NCBI GenBank assembly: GCA_910588655.1
Contig: CAJUPJ010000015.1
Location: 1 to 64,000, forward strand
Source: an uncultured Lachnospiraceae bacterium
Lineage (GTDB): Bacteria > Bacillota > Clostridia > Lachnospirales > Lachnospiraceae
DNA length: 64,000 nt
Direction of reading: 5' to 3'
Position 1 is the first letter of the stretch; each line of letters starts with the position of its first letter. The notes beneath the pieces are model-generated. The model was not told the DNA's origin. It saw nothing but the letters and a program-made list of their open reading frames with translations, and did no database searches. Made by a program: the position numbers and the translations under genes. Positions 26,876 to 34,577 of this stretch are shown here, piece by piece.

Positions 26876-28033
26876 ATGGAAATAAATGAACAAATCCGCA
26901 GGTGGCGGCTTATTTTAGGACGGGAAAGCGAAGAACGTTTTTCTGGAATGGCAGATGCTGCCCTGAGTCCTGAACAGGATTTAATGGACCAGGCACTCGC
27001 CGCAATATATAACTATAACCACCAATGGCAGGATTTTTCTGGCAAAGGGGCAGGACATGGACCTTCTGACCCGCAGATAACCCGCTGGCTCGGTGATGTA
27101 AGGACACTTTTTGATAAAGAGCTGGTCAAAGTGATACAAAATGATGCAGTAAACCGCTGTGGCTTAAAACAGTTAGTGCTAGAACCTGAACTTCTGGAAA
27201 ATACTGAACCTGACACAAACCTTGCTGCTACTATACTAATGCTTAAAGAACAGATACCAGCACGCTCCAAAGACAGTGTAAGGGAATTTATTAAAAAAAT
27301 AGTAGAACAGATTAACAAACTTCTTGAACAGGATATCAGGCGGGCAGTAACTGCTGCTATAAATAAAAGAAAACACTCCCCTGTCCCCTCCGCGGCAGCA
27401 CTTGACTTTAAAATGACTATAACACGCAATTTAAAGCATTACAACCCGGAACTAAAAACTGTTATACCAGAACATTTTTACTTTTTTGACAGAACCAGCA
27501 CTACAGCAGCTAATAAATGGACAATAATTCTTGATATTGACCAGAGCGGCTCAATGGGTGAATCTGTTATTTACTCATCAATTATAAGCTGCATACTTGC
27601 AAGCATGCCAAGCATTAAAACGCATATAGTTGCCTTTGATACAAATATCGTAGACTTAACAGAAAAAAGCAATGACCCTGTTGACCTGCTTTTTGGTTTC
27701 CAGCTTGGCGGAGGTACTGATATTAACAAGTCTGTAGCATATTGCGGGCAGTTTATAGAAAACCCCTCAAAAACATTATTCTTTTTAATATCTGACCTTG
27801 AAGAAGGAGGAAACAGGGCTGCCCTTTTAAGGCGCATTGAAGACATGAAAGAATCAGGCGTAACAATAATAAGCCTGCTTGCACTGGCGGACGGCGGCAA
27901 GCCATACTGTGATGAACAGATGGCACAAAAAATTGCAAACCTTGGAATACCATGCTTTGCGTGCAGCCCGCAGCTTCTGCCAGAACTTCTTGAAAAGGCA
28001 TTAAAAGGACAAGATTTATCGTCCTTTGCTTGA
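26876..28033 (+). CDS. VWA-domain protein (CoxE/ViaA-like), partner of MoxR
   Basis: 385 residues. The N-terminal half (about 1-200) is helical. The C-terminal half is a von Willebrand A domain with an intact metal site: DIDQSGSMGES (DxSxS, about residue 222), the Thr of LGGGTDINKS (about 281), and the Asp of LISDLEEGG (about 305). VWA proteins with this layout partner with MoxR ATPases (RavA-ViaA, NorQ-NorD, CbbQ-CbbO). It is the last gene of the operon, 42 bases after the DUF5682 gene, with AAAGGA before the ATG. A palindromic repeat begins six bases after its stop. Confidence 0.92.
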   Translation: MEINEQIRRWRLILGRESEERFSGMADAALSPEQDLMDQALAAIYNYNHQWQDFSGKGAGHGPSDPQITRWLGDVRTLFDKELVKVIQNDAVNRCGLKQLVLEPELLENTEPDTNLAATILMLKEQIPARSKDSVREFIKKIVEQINKLLEQDIRRAVTAAINKRKHSPVPSAAALDFKMTITRNLKHYNPELKTVIPEHFYFFDRTSTTAANKWTIILDIDQSGSMGESVIYSSIISCILASMPSIKTHIVAFDTNIVDLTEKSNDPVDLLFGFQLGGGTDINKSVAYCGQFIENPSKTLFFLISDLEEGGNRAALLRRIEDMKESGVTIISLLALADGGKPYCDEQMAQKIANLGIPCFACSPQLLPELLEKALKGQDLSSFA

Positions 28034-28039
28034 TGCAGG

Positions 28040-28133
28040 ATAATTTACAGTTATCTTTTGTTTGTAACGGACGCAGGGTTTCCAGTGTTCCCTGTCAGAA
28101 TTACAGAAAAACAGGAGGATAACTTGAAATTAT
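28040..28133. repeat. Palindromic repeat D (type 1, short)
   Basis: Ends ATAATTTACAGTTAT (28040-28054) and the imperfect inverse ATAACTTGAAATTAT (28119-28133). Inside are ACGGACGCAGGGTTT and AGTGTTCCCTG, shared with copies A and G. The right flank (ATGATTCAGACATACGG) also matches the flanks of A, F and G. A 114-base linker leads to copy E. Confidence 0.75.
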
Positions 28134-28247
28134 GGAGGGACGTAAGATGATTCAGACATACGGAAATTTCCTGGCATTATATACATACAAATGGTAACTA
28201 TTCCACTGTTTAATAAGTGGCTTGCAGAATAATCCTTGCTTCTCCCA

Positions 28248-28545
28248 ATAATTTGCAGTTATCTTATTGTTCTGGGTTTTAGTATAAATTTGTTGGTTTA
28301 TAATGGCAGGTTTCGTGTGCCATGATGCCAGCAATATTCCGTTAAAGGGGTACTTTAAGCCCGCCGGCATTTAAGCCAGATATTTAATGTTCCGGAATAA
28401 ACGTCAGTTTATTTTGGAACATTAAATACCTGGCTTTATGTGCCGCTGCGTGGCTTACCGTAGCGGAAGCGTACCCCTGTACGGAATATTCTGGCTCTGG
28501 CACAGAACCGTCCAGCAACCAACCCTTACAAAAACACAAACACCA
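28248..28545. repeat. Palindromic repeat E (type 2, right end degraded)
   Basis: Left end ATAATTTGCAGTTAT (28248-28262). The body has the type 2 features: GATGCCAGCAATATTCCG, AAAGGGGTAC, an inner hairpin of ATTTAATGTTCC against GGAACATTAAAT, then GTAGCGGAAGCGT and ACGGAATATTCTGGCTCTGG. The expected right terminal 15-mer is missing; instead a gene remnant begins. Compared with copy C it carries an extra central hairpin module of about 115 bp. Confidence 0.75.
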
Positions 28546-28951
28546 GATTGATTTAAACACAGGAAAAAGACTTGCATCCTATAAAAAATATGGAAACTGC
28601 AATCCTGAATGGATATATATACAGAAAAAAAACAATCTTGAAATCAAAAATATAGATGAAAATACAGCAATTACAATTAATAATGTACAAGGTTCTCCAC
28701 ATGCACTTGATGTTAAAGGTAACTATATACTGCTTGGAAATCTTGAAAATGCAAATGACCCATATTACCTTTGCAATATGCTTGAAAAAACTTATATAAA
28801 AATTGATGCTTTAGAAGGAATGGGCAATACTGCTGGCATTTATCCCACAACAAACCAGGACAAAGTACTAATATCAGACGGAAAAGACGCATATATTATA
28901 GATACCTGCCAGGCATACAGATTGCCCATAACCTCATTAAGCAAGTCCTAA
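28544..28951 (+). pseudogene. C-terminal remnant of a beta-propeller-like protein
   Basis: An open frame of 135 codons with no start codon or ribosome site: QIDLNTGKRLASYKKYGNCN, then later LDVKGNYILLGNLENANDPY and QDKVLISDGKDAYIID. The repeating strand-turn pattern with D/N-G turns resembles a WD/PQQ-like propeller, but the parent family is not identified. The frame runs out of palindrome E on the left and takes its stop codon from the palindrome at 28930-28991. It looks like the 3' end of a gene whose 5' part was lost when repeats were inserted or deleted. Confidence 0.6.
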
Positions 28952-28991
28952 ACCCGCCACTTAAGAAGCGGGGAGCTTACTTAATGAGGTT
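28930..28991. repeat. 62-bp palindromic element
   Basis: Arms AACCTCATTAAGCAAG (28930-28945) and CTTACTTAATGAGGTT (28976-28991) pair with one mismatch and enclose a second hairpin CCCGCCACTTAAG/AAGCGGGG. The ends match the element at 8937-9060. The inner hairpin resembles the right-end hairpins of IS200/IS605 elements, but no TnpA or TnpB gene is nearby. It supplies the stop codons of both flanking reading frames. Confidence 0.7.
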
Positions 28992-29602
28992 AAATCTTCT
29001 GGACTTATAGCCCTGTCCTTATAATAATACTTTCTGTCATTTTCATTAACTTCACGCATAACCCTGCATGGATTACCTACAGCAACAACATTTGGTGGTA
29101 TATCCTTTGTTACTACGCTTCCAGCGCCTATAACTGCATTATCACCAATAGTAATACCTGGCACAATAATTACACCTGCACCAATCCAGCAGTTCCTTCC
29201 AATATGGACTGGCATATTGTACTGGTAAAGCTTTTCACGCAATTCTGGCAATACAGGATGTCCTGCTGTAGCTATTGTTACATTCGGGCCAATCATCGTA
29301 TAACTGCCAATATAAATATGCGTGTCATCCACACAGGTTAAATGGTAGTTTGCATAAACCATATCCCCGAAATGACAATGGTGTCCTCCAAAATTTGCAT
29401 AAAAAGGCGCTTCAATATATACACCCTTGCCACAGCTTCCAAGCATTTCTTTAAGCATTGCTGCACGTTTTTCTGTTTCTGATGGTTTTGTAAGATTATA
29501 TTCACATAATTTATCCTGGTAAATTACCTGTTCTTTTATAATATCCTCATCTCCTGGAAGATATAATTCCCCTGTATGCATTTTTTCCTTCATCTGGCTC
29601 AC
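28961..29602 (-). CDS. Maltose/galactoside O-acetyltransferase family (hexapeptide repeat)
   Basis: 213 residues. The N-terminal Mac domain (MHTGELYLPGDEDI) and left-handed beta-helix hexapeptide repeats (IGPNVTIATAGH, VHIGRNCWIGAGVIIVPGIT, IGDNAVIGAGSVVTKDIP) place it in the acetyl-CoA-dependent sugar acetyltransferases. The catalytic His is in TAGHP. The likely start is GTG at 29602, with AGGAGG eight bases upstream. The last nine or ten residues (LTSLSKLPAS) are encoded by the inserted 62-bp palindrome, so the native C-terminus was replaced. The active core is intact. It is the last gene of the kptA/cobalamin strand run. Confidence 0.9.
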   Translation of the reverse strand: MSQMKEKMHTGELYLPGDEDIIKEQVIYQDKLCEYNLTKPSETEKRAAMLKEMLGSCGKGVYIEAPFYANFGGHHCHFGDMVYANYHLTCVDDTHIYIGSYTMIGPNVTIATAGHPVLPELREKLYQYNMPVHIGRNCWIGAGVIIVPGITIGDNAVIGAGSVVTKDIPPNVVAVGNPCRVMREVNENDRKYYYKDRAISPEDLTSLSKLPAS

Positions 29603-29638
29603 TCTCTATTCCTCCTGCCTCACATATTTCCCTTATTC

Positions 29639-30637
29639 TTAAAGTTCAATTACATCAAAAGTCCCTTTTACTGCATTATAAAAATATACTTTTTTAGTCA
29701 ATGTTTCTTCTGGTCCGAAGGCTTTGTCCACACTCTTTAAATTACGCAAAATATTCCTTGGCGGAACAGTACCTTCACAATGTATCTCTGCTTCATGTAT
29801 GCTTGTAAATGCAACATAATAACTGCCGCCTGCCATGCTTGCAATTTTTTCCTTAACACCAGGATAGAACATTGCAATAGCACCATTTACCTGCTTAACC
29901 GTTGTTACAGAAGGCACACTAAGCTTTCCAAAAGACTTCATTTTACTTCCCAGTGCCATAAATGCACCTTTTTCATAAGGCGGATTTAGGCGGTCAAATG
30001 GTGATATATACATTCTTGGCGGGGCAAGGACATAAGTATTAGTAAGCGCTGCTTCCCACACCTCATCAATATCCCTGTTCCATTTTTCAAAAATCCCCTT
30101 ATTAACCTTACTTGTACCAAGCCCCTGTTCTTCATTCTCATAAATAACTATATATAATACAAGGGCAATATCCCCAATTTTCTTATATACTGCTTCTTTT
30201 AAATTATATTTATGGTTTGTAAAATTCAACGGGCGTATAATCAGTTTCTCTTTAACAGCTTCATAATTTTCCATAAGCTGCAGGACACCTGCCCCGGTTA
30301 TCTGGTTACATACATCAATATTAGTTTTTACATAATTCCATACAGTTTCCCAGCCCTTTATATTAAAATCATTATATAAACTCTTAAGCTCAAAACGGCA
30401 CTGGCTGGCAGTACCACCCTCACGCCCTATATCCAGTGTCATAAAATCACCAATTAAAGCATCAGATTCTGTTTTATGGTATCTGATATTGGTATTCCTT
30501 ATAAACTCCTGGTCTTCCTTATTATCTGATGCAGTAAAGCCATCATCATAAAACCGGACATTATCAGATGACAATCCCCATTCACTCTTACGTACAATCT
30601 GTTCCATCAGTTCATCCTTAAATTCACTGTATGTCAT
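29639..30637 (-). CDS. DUF5688 family protein
   Basis: 332 residues, function unknown. The sequence style (N-terminal MTYSEFKDELMEQI, the central DIALVLYIVIYENEEQGLGT, then PPRMYISPFD and a C-terminal IHEAEIHCEG) matches the DUF5688 proteins common in gut Lachnospiraceae, recalled rather than searched. No signal peptide or membrane span. These proteins often occur in many copies per genome. It lies 45 bases after kptA and 36 before the acetyltransferase, so it is probably in the same transcript. Confidence 0.65.
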   Translation of the reverse strand: MTYSEFKDELMEQIVRKSEWGLSSDNVRFYDDGFTASDNKEDQEFIRNTNIRYHKTESDALIGDFMTLDIGREGGTASQCRFELKSLYNDFNIKGWETVWNYVKTNIDVCNQITGAGVLQLMENYEAVKEKLIIRPLNFTNHKYNLKEAVYKKIGDIALVLYIVIYENEEQGLGTSKVNKGIFEKWNRDIDEVWEAALTNTYVLAPPRMYISPFDRLNPPYEKGAFMALGSKMKSFGKLSVPSVTTVKQVNGAIAMFYPGVKEKIASMAGGSYYVAFTSIHEAEIHCEGTVPPRNILRNLKSVDKAFGPEETLTKKVYFYNAVKGTFDVIEL

Positions 30638-30682
30638 AATAATACTTCAGCTCCTCTCTTTACTATATATTGTGCACAGTTT

Positions 30683-31249
30683 TTAAAGTTCCTCTAAATA
30701 CTTGCTTTCTACACTCTTTACAAGCCAGACATTATTCTCTGATAAGTAAAACTTAATGCCATTTCTGTACATTTCACCACTATGTACCTTTAAAATAACA
30801 GGTTTGCCATGCCTTTTTCCAACTATTTCTGCAGTCTTTGCATCACTGGATAAATGCACATATAACCTGCCCATAGGTTTTAAACCTTCTTTACTAATAC
30901 CTGGAAGAAACCTGCCAGCAGTACCATGGTATAAAACTTCTGGCGGTTCTTTTTCCAGAAGCTCCACATCAACATTAATACTATGCCCCTGGTTTGCACG
31001 TATCTGCGTTTTATCATTATTAAAACTATAACGTCCCTTTTTATCAGTGCGTACAATCTCTTCTAAAATTTCCATGTTTATCTGGCTGCCAGCCTTGCCC
31101 ATTCCCGCAATTAACTCCTGTACATCTGCCCACCCATGCTGGTCCAGCTTAATACCTATAGCACCAGGATTGTGCCTTAATATTAAGCTGATAAATTTAC
31201 TTGTTTTATCATATTTTCCACTACTTTTATTACCATTATTCCTGCCCAT
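30683..31249 (-). CDS. kptA: RNA 2'-phosphotransferase (KptA/Tpt1)
   Basis: 188 residues from ATG 31249, with GGAGG six bases upstream; the longer frame starting at 31279 overlaps cbiB and is less likely. Motifs: SKFISLILRHNP and GWADVQELI at the N-terminus, then the NAD-binding half with VLYHGTAGRFL, HLSSDAKTAEIVGKRHGKPV and FYLSENNVWL. The family transfers an internal RNA 2'-phosphate to NAD+, giving ADP-ribose 1'',2''-cyclic phosphate. In bacteria its natural substrate is unclear, and its place at the end of a cobalamin operon is unexplained. The pairing of ligation-type RNA repair with this gene is not seen here. Confidence 0.93.
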   Translation of the reverse strand: MGRNNGNKSSGKYDKTSKFISLILRHNPGAIGIKLDQHGWADVQELIAGMGKAGSQINMEILEEIVRTDKKGRYSFNNDKTQIRANQGHSINVDVELLEKEPPEVLYHGTAGRFLPGISKEGLKPMGRLYVHLSSDAKTAEIVGKRHGKPVILKVHSGEMYRNGIKFYLSENNVWLVKSVESKYLEEL

Positions 31250-31265
31250 GCTTACCTCCAGTAAT

Positions 31266-32246
31266 TCAATTAATAGCAAAATATACGCCCAGTCTTAACA
31301 CAATTATAAAAACTACCATTAAAAACTCCATACAATACATAAGCTTATTTGCCTTATGTATACCGCAAGGCTCTATATCCCGTAAAGCATCACCTATAGA
31401 TGGCTTTTTAACAAGTTTTCCAAAATAATAAGCATCACCAAGAAGTTCTATGCCAAGAGCCCCCGCACATGCCGCCTCTGTCTGCCCGGCATTAGGGCTT
31501 GTGCTTTTATACCTGTCACGTAAAAAAATCTTCCATGCATTTGCTGCATCATACCCCAGAATAAAAGCTGATACAACCATTAAAAGCGCCGATATCCTTG
31601 CAGGAATAAAATTTGCAATATCATCAAGCTTTGCTGCTGCCCTTCCAAAGTCAATATACTTTTCATTCTTATATCCTGCCATACTGTCCATAGTATTAAT
31701 GCCTTTATATAAAAAACCTGCCACAGCACCGCCAAATAACATATAAAACAATGGTGCAATTACACCATCAGAAGAATTTTCTGCAACTGTTTCAACAGCA
31801 GCTTTTGTAATGCCCTCTGCATCAAGGTTTGCTGTGTCCCTCCCTACAATCATGGAAACATTAAACCTTGCCTCTTCAATATTATTGTTATACAGTGCAG
31901 TTTCAACCTTTGTGCTTTCTGTTTTAAGCGACTTTGCCGCAAGTATCTGCCAGCACATAATACCCTCAATCACAATTCCTGCCACCAAATGCAGCCTGTA
32001 CGCCAGATACAGTATACAGAACGGGACAGCTATACATGCACACTCCACAATAACAACCATAAAAATGCCATTTCTTCTTTTTTCCTTTGCACCACTATCC
32101 TGGCAAAGCAGCCTGTCCGTACAAAAAGATACCAGCTTTCCTATTGCAACTACTGGATGCGGTACAGTGCGCGGGTCTCCAAAAATTAAATCAATTATAT
32201 AGCCGGCAATAATACTTATCAATCCAGCAATACACATAAACTCCAT
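31266..32246 (-). CDS. cbiB: Adenosylcobinamide-phosphate synthase CbiB/CobD
   Basis: 326 residues, an integral membrane enzyme that attaches aminopropanol (phosphate) to adenosylcobyric acid. The N-terminus IIAGYIIDLIFGDPRTVPHP and the NTMDSMAGYKNEKY and SPNAGQTEAACAGAL motifs are diagnostic. About five membrane spans. Good ribosome site (GAGG) before the ATG. It is fourth in the order cobS-cobU-cobC-cbiB and acts just before those enzymes in nucleotide-loop assembly. No cobalamin riboswitch motif was seen upstream of the operon. Confidence 0.95.
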   Translation of the reverse strand: MEFMCIAGLISIIAGYIIDLIFGDPRTVPHPVVAIGKLVSFCTDRLLCQDSGAKEKRRNGIFMVVIVECACIAVPFCILYLAYRLHLVAGIVIEGIMCWQILAAKSLKTESTKVETALYNNNIEEARFNVSMIVGRDTANLDAEGITKAAVETVAENSSDGVIAPLFYMLFGGAVAGFLYKGINTMDSMAGYKNEKYIDFGRAAAKLDDIANFIPARISALLMVVSAFILGYDAANAWKIFLRDRYKSTSPNAGQTEAACAGALGIELLGDAYYFGKLVKKPSIGDALRDIEPCGIHKANKLMYCMEFLMVVFIIVLRLGVYFAIN

Positions 32247-32264
32247 AAATATACCTCTTTAATA

Positions 32265-32903
32265 TCAGAAATTTTTATATGAATTAAAAACAAACCCATT
32301 CCTGGTATTTTCCACACCTTCCCGATAACATATATCCAGGCTGCATATATAGCCATGTCCATTGCTGCACTGGTAATTAAAATAACTCCCCCTGCCTTCT
32401 CCTGCATATGCTTCCATTATAGACATTATAGTACCACCATGTACTACAAACGGAACAGCCGCATTTTCATTTAATACACCATCCTGTACAAGCCCCTGGC
32501 ATATTAATAAAGCTTCCTTAAAACCTGAAATACACCTTTCCGAAAATACCTGCCTGTCCTCACCGCCTGGAAACTTTCCCCTGCCGCCACTGTCAATCCA
32601 TTTCTGGTATTCAATATCCCCATTAAGTTCAATATAGTTTTTTCCCTCAAACCTTCCAAAATCTATCTCCCTGAACCCGTCAATTATATACAGCCTTTTA
32701 TCTGGATAAATTATATCTGCTGTCTGTATACACCTTTTCATCGGGCTGGCAAAAACAATACCAGCTTTTGGATAAATATTCCTGTATAAATTATCCTTAA
32801 GCCCGTTAATTCCTTCCTTGCACAGCTCTTCATCAGTAGAACCAATATAACGGGACTGCAAGTTTCCACCCGTCCTGCCATGCCTTATAAAAACAAACTC
32901 CAT
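32265..32903 (-). CDS. Histidine phosphatase, CobC-like (alpha-ribazole phosphatase)
   Basis: 212 residues. The catalytic RHG motif (FIRHGRTGGNLQSRYIG, His8) and the second His (PFVVHGGTIM, about residue 152) define the histidine phosphatase branch 1. In a cobalamin context this is the enzyme that removes the 5'-phosphate of alpha-ribazole or cobalamin phosphate. Its ATG overlaps the cobU stop by one base (TAATG), so translation is coupled. The CobC role is inferred from neighbours, because the phosphatase family is broad. Confidence 0.85.
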   Translation of the reverse strand: MEFVFIRHGRTGGNLQSRYIGSTDEELCKEGINGLKDNLYRNIYPKAGIVFASPMKRCIQTADIIYPDKRLYIIDGFREIDFGRFEGKNYIELNGDIEYQKWIDSGGRGKFPGGEDRQVFSERCISGFKEALLICQGLVQDGVLNENAAVPFVVHGGTIMSIMEAYAGEGRGSYFNYQCSNGHGYICSLDICYREGVENTRNGFVFNSYKNF

Positions 32904-33286
32904 TACTTAATAACCTGTCCCATTCCGCATATTATCCTTTCAACATGCTTTGCATTACTGGCAAGCCTGCACATAACCCTTCCATGCAGCTCACGCCATT
33001 TCCTTTCTTCCCTGTCCAATGGTACTATTCCACATCCCACCTGGTCAGTTATTATAATTATATCGTCCCTTGTTCTAATTAGTATTTCTGCAAAACTATT
33101 AACCTCCTCTGGTTTATCTGCATAATTCCTTACAAACTCATGGAAATGGTTAATAACCTTATACCCGCCCATGCTGGCAGCTGGATTAAGGACTGCCCCT
33201 TCCAGTACATTTTCTTTACCATAGCCCTTCTTTGCCAGGACATACTCAAGCTTACCCTGGAAAGCCCCTCCTGTATATACTTCCAT
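32903..33286 (-). CDS. cobU: Short CobU-type adenosylcobinamide kinase/guanylyltransferase
   Basis: 127 residues from ATG 33286, with GGAGG seven bases upstream. The N-terminus has a P-loop variant TGGAFQGK instead of the usual GGxRSGKS, and the C-terminal half has IITDQVGCGIVPLDREERKW as in CobU. Classical CobU is about 180 residues. The missing part corresponds to the middle, including the region of the usual guanylylated His, so activity may be partial or the protein may represent a divergent short branch. It lies 13 bases after cobS and overlaps cobC. Confidence 0.8.
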   Translation of the reverse strand: MEVYTGGAFQGKLEYVLAKKGYGKENVLEGAVLNPAASMGGYKVINHFHEFVRNYADKPEEVNSFAEILIRTRDDIIIITDQVGCGIVPLDREERKWRELHGRVMCRLASNAKHVERIICGMGQVIK

Positions 33287-33299
33287 TTCAAGCCTCCAT

Positions 33300-34061
33300 T
33301 TATAGTATAATACACATTCCTGCACAAGTTACTGCCCCTGCCATTTCACACAGGCATAAAAACCACCCTGCCAGGTCGCCTGTAATACCCCCAAACTCTT
33401 TATAAGACTTATACCTGTAATATAAAAATACAGCAAGCATGCTGCAAATTAAAATAACAGCCTTAAACCCATAAAAACAAAACATAACCACTGCCATTAC
33501 TAAAAATTCCGCAACAAGCGCGGCACATACTATATTTCTATTAGCAACTTTAGAAAATGAATAAAGCATCCCTTCCTTTTTTGCACCTTTAAACATCACA
33601 ACAGAAAAACCACTAAGAATTCTTGAAAATACAAATGTACATGCAAACAAAGGGCTTATATTATAATTAATTTCTGGCAATGCACCTGCATAGACCAGAA
33701 TGTATACCAGAAACATAATAACTGCAAATGCACCAATATGTGCATCTTTTAATATCTCTAACTTCTTATCCCTTGGCTGGTACGAATGCAGCGCATCCAT
33801 TGTATCCATATACCCGTCAATATGTATACCACCAGTAATAAGAATATTTAAAACAATTACTGCTGCTGCCCTTGCCATGTTTCCAATACCCAGTTTAGCA
33901 CAAATCCAGAGCCAGCCCCAGGAAGCAGCCCCCAGAAACAGACCCACAAATGGGAAAAAACAAATGGAATACTCCATATCCTTCTCCTTCCATTCAAAAT
34001 AAGGAACTGGAAGTTTTGAATAAGTCCCAAATGCTATAAAACATGCCTTTATTACTGGCAT
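33300..34061 (-). CDS. cobS: Adenosylcobinamide-GDP ribazoletransferase (cobalamin synthase)
   Basis: 253 residues, a polytopic membrane protein joining adenosylcobinamide-GDP with alpha-ribazole. Diagnostic segments: FGTYSKLPVPYFEW, the GGIHIDGYMDTMDAL motif with metal-binding acidic residues (about 76-90), and KDAHIGAFAVI. About six membrane helices. GGGAGG precedes the ATG. First gene of the leftward cob operon. A TATAAT-like box lies about 45 bases upstream, next to palindrome F. Confidence 0.95.
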   Translation of the reverse strand: MPVIKACFIAFGTYSKLPVPYFEWKEKDMEYSICFFPFVGLFLGAASWGWLWICAKLGIGNMARAAAVIVLNILITGGIHIDGYMDTMDALHSYQPRDKKLEILKDAHIGAFAVIMFLVYILVYAGALPEINYNISPLFACTFVFSRILSGFSVVMFKGAKKEGMLYSFSKVANRNIVCAALVAEFLVMAVVMFCFYGFKAVILICSMLAVFLYYRYKSYKEFGGITGDLAGWFLCLCEMAGAVTCAGMCIIL

Positions 34062-34126
34062 AAAACATGCCTCCCGTCTAAAAAGCCAAAATATAATGGT
34101 TTGATTATATCATTTCCGTATATATA

Positions 34127-34345
34127 TTTCCAGTTATTTTGTGTTTTGTGATATGGTGCAGGAACGCAGGGTTCTTAATGTGTTCCACTAAATTATCCCA
34201 CAACAGAAAAGCATGCCGCAGACATGGCTTTTGCACGCATTCCGCTACGTTAGCCCACGCAGCGGCACATAAAGCCTGCTGTTTACTGGCACAATTCCAA
34301 AAAACAAGACATAAAAATAAAATAAATATTGTAACCGGAAATTAT
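34127..34345. repeat. Palindromic repeat F (type 1)
   Basis: Ends TTTCCAGTTAT (34127-34137) and the inverse with one change, AACCGGAAATTAT (34333-34345). Type 1 signatures are ACGCAGGGTTCTTA and GTGTTCCACTAAATTAT, with a central part containing CATTCCGCTACGTTAGCCCA and GCGGCACATAAAGCC, the core module also seen in E, G and H. The right flank to 34375 (AAGGTGATTTAGACGGACGG) is shared with A. Confidence 0.75.
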
Positions 34346-34433
34346 ATTGGTGGGGGAAGGTGATTTAGACGGACGGACAATCCATTACAGCGAAAACAAC
34401 AAATAACAAAATTATACGTAATGAAAAATATTA

Positions 34434-34462
34434 TTGTGAAGTATCAAAAGATGTGTTATAAT
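34434..34462 (+). promoter_or_regulatory. Sigma-A promoter upstream of the UvrA-like gene
   Basis: TTGTGA (34434-34439) and TATAAT (34457-34462), 17-base spacer. Transcription would begin near 34469, giving an untranslated leader of about 110 bases. Confidence 0.65.
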
Positions 34463-34469
34463 CCCAAAA

Positions 34470-34545
34470 GAGCAATCGTGTTGCAGGGTGGTATTGCTAT
34501 CCTATTTTAATGGCCAGCCCCTTGTAGGCGGTTGCTTTCTTATTT
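34470..34545 (+). promoter_or_regulatory. Structured leader, candidate attenuator or small RNA
   Basis: AGCAAT and ATTGCT can close a first hairpin (about 34471-34496). A second, CAGCC...GGTTG (about 34516-34537), is followed by CTTTCTTATTT, like an intrinsic terminator. AGCAA near the 5' end can alternatively pair with TTGCT inside the second stem, giving a switch-like choice. The class is not recognised. An antisense RNA on the minus strand is another option, because ATTGCTCTTTT is terminator-like in that direction. Confidence 0.4.
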
Positions 34546-34577
34546 GTGTCTATAATATTACAATGTAAAGGGGAGCT

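Noticed and set aside
23491..28033. Cobalt or magnesium chelatase (CobS/CobT, ChlI/ChlD) because of the AAA+ and VWA pair near cobalamin genes
   Set aside because: No large CobN/ChlH subunit is present, the cobalamin genes are on the opposite strand and belong to nucleotide-loop assembly, and SWIM, DUF5682 and DUF5691-like partners do not belong to chelatases.
28930..28991. Complete IS200/IS605 insertion
   Set aside because: Only a hairpin similar to such ends is present; there is no TnpA or TnpB coding sequence.
34062..34577. Cobalamin riboswitch for the cob operon
   Set aside because: No B12-box-like sequence could be found by eye; the space is filled by repeat F, a rightward promoter and the leader of the UvrA-like gene.
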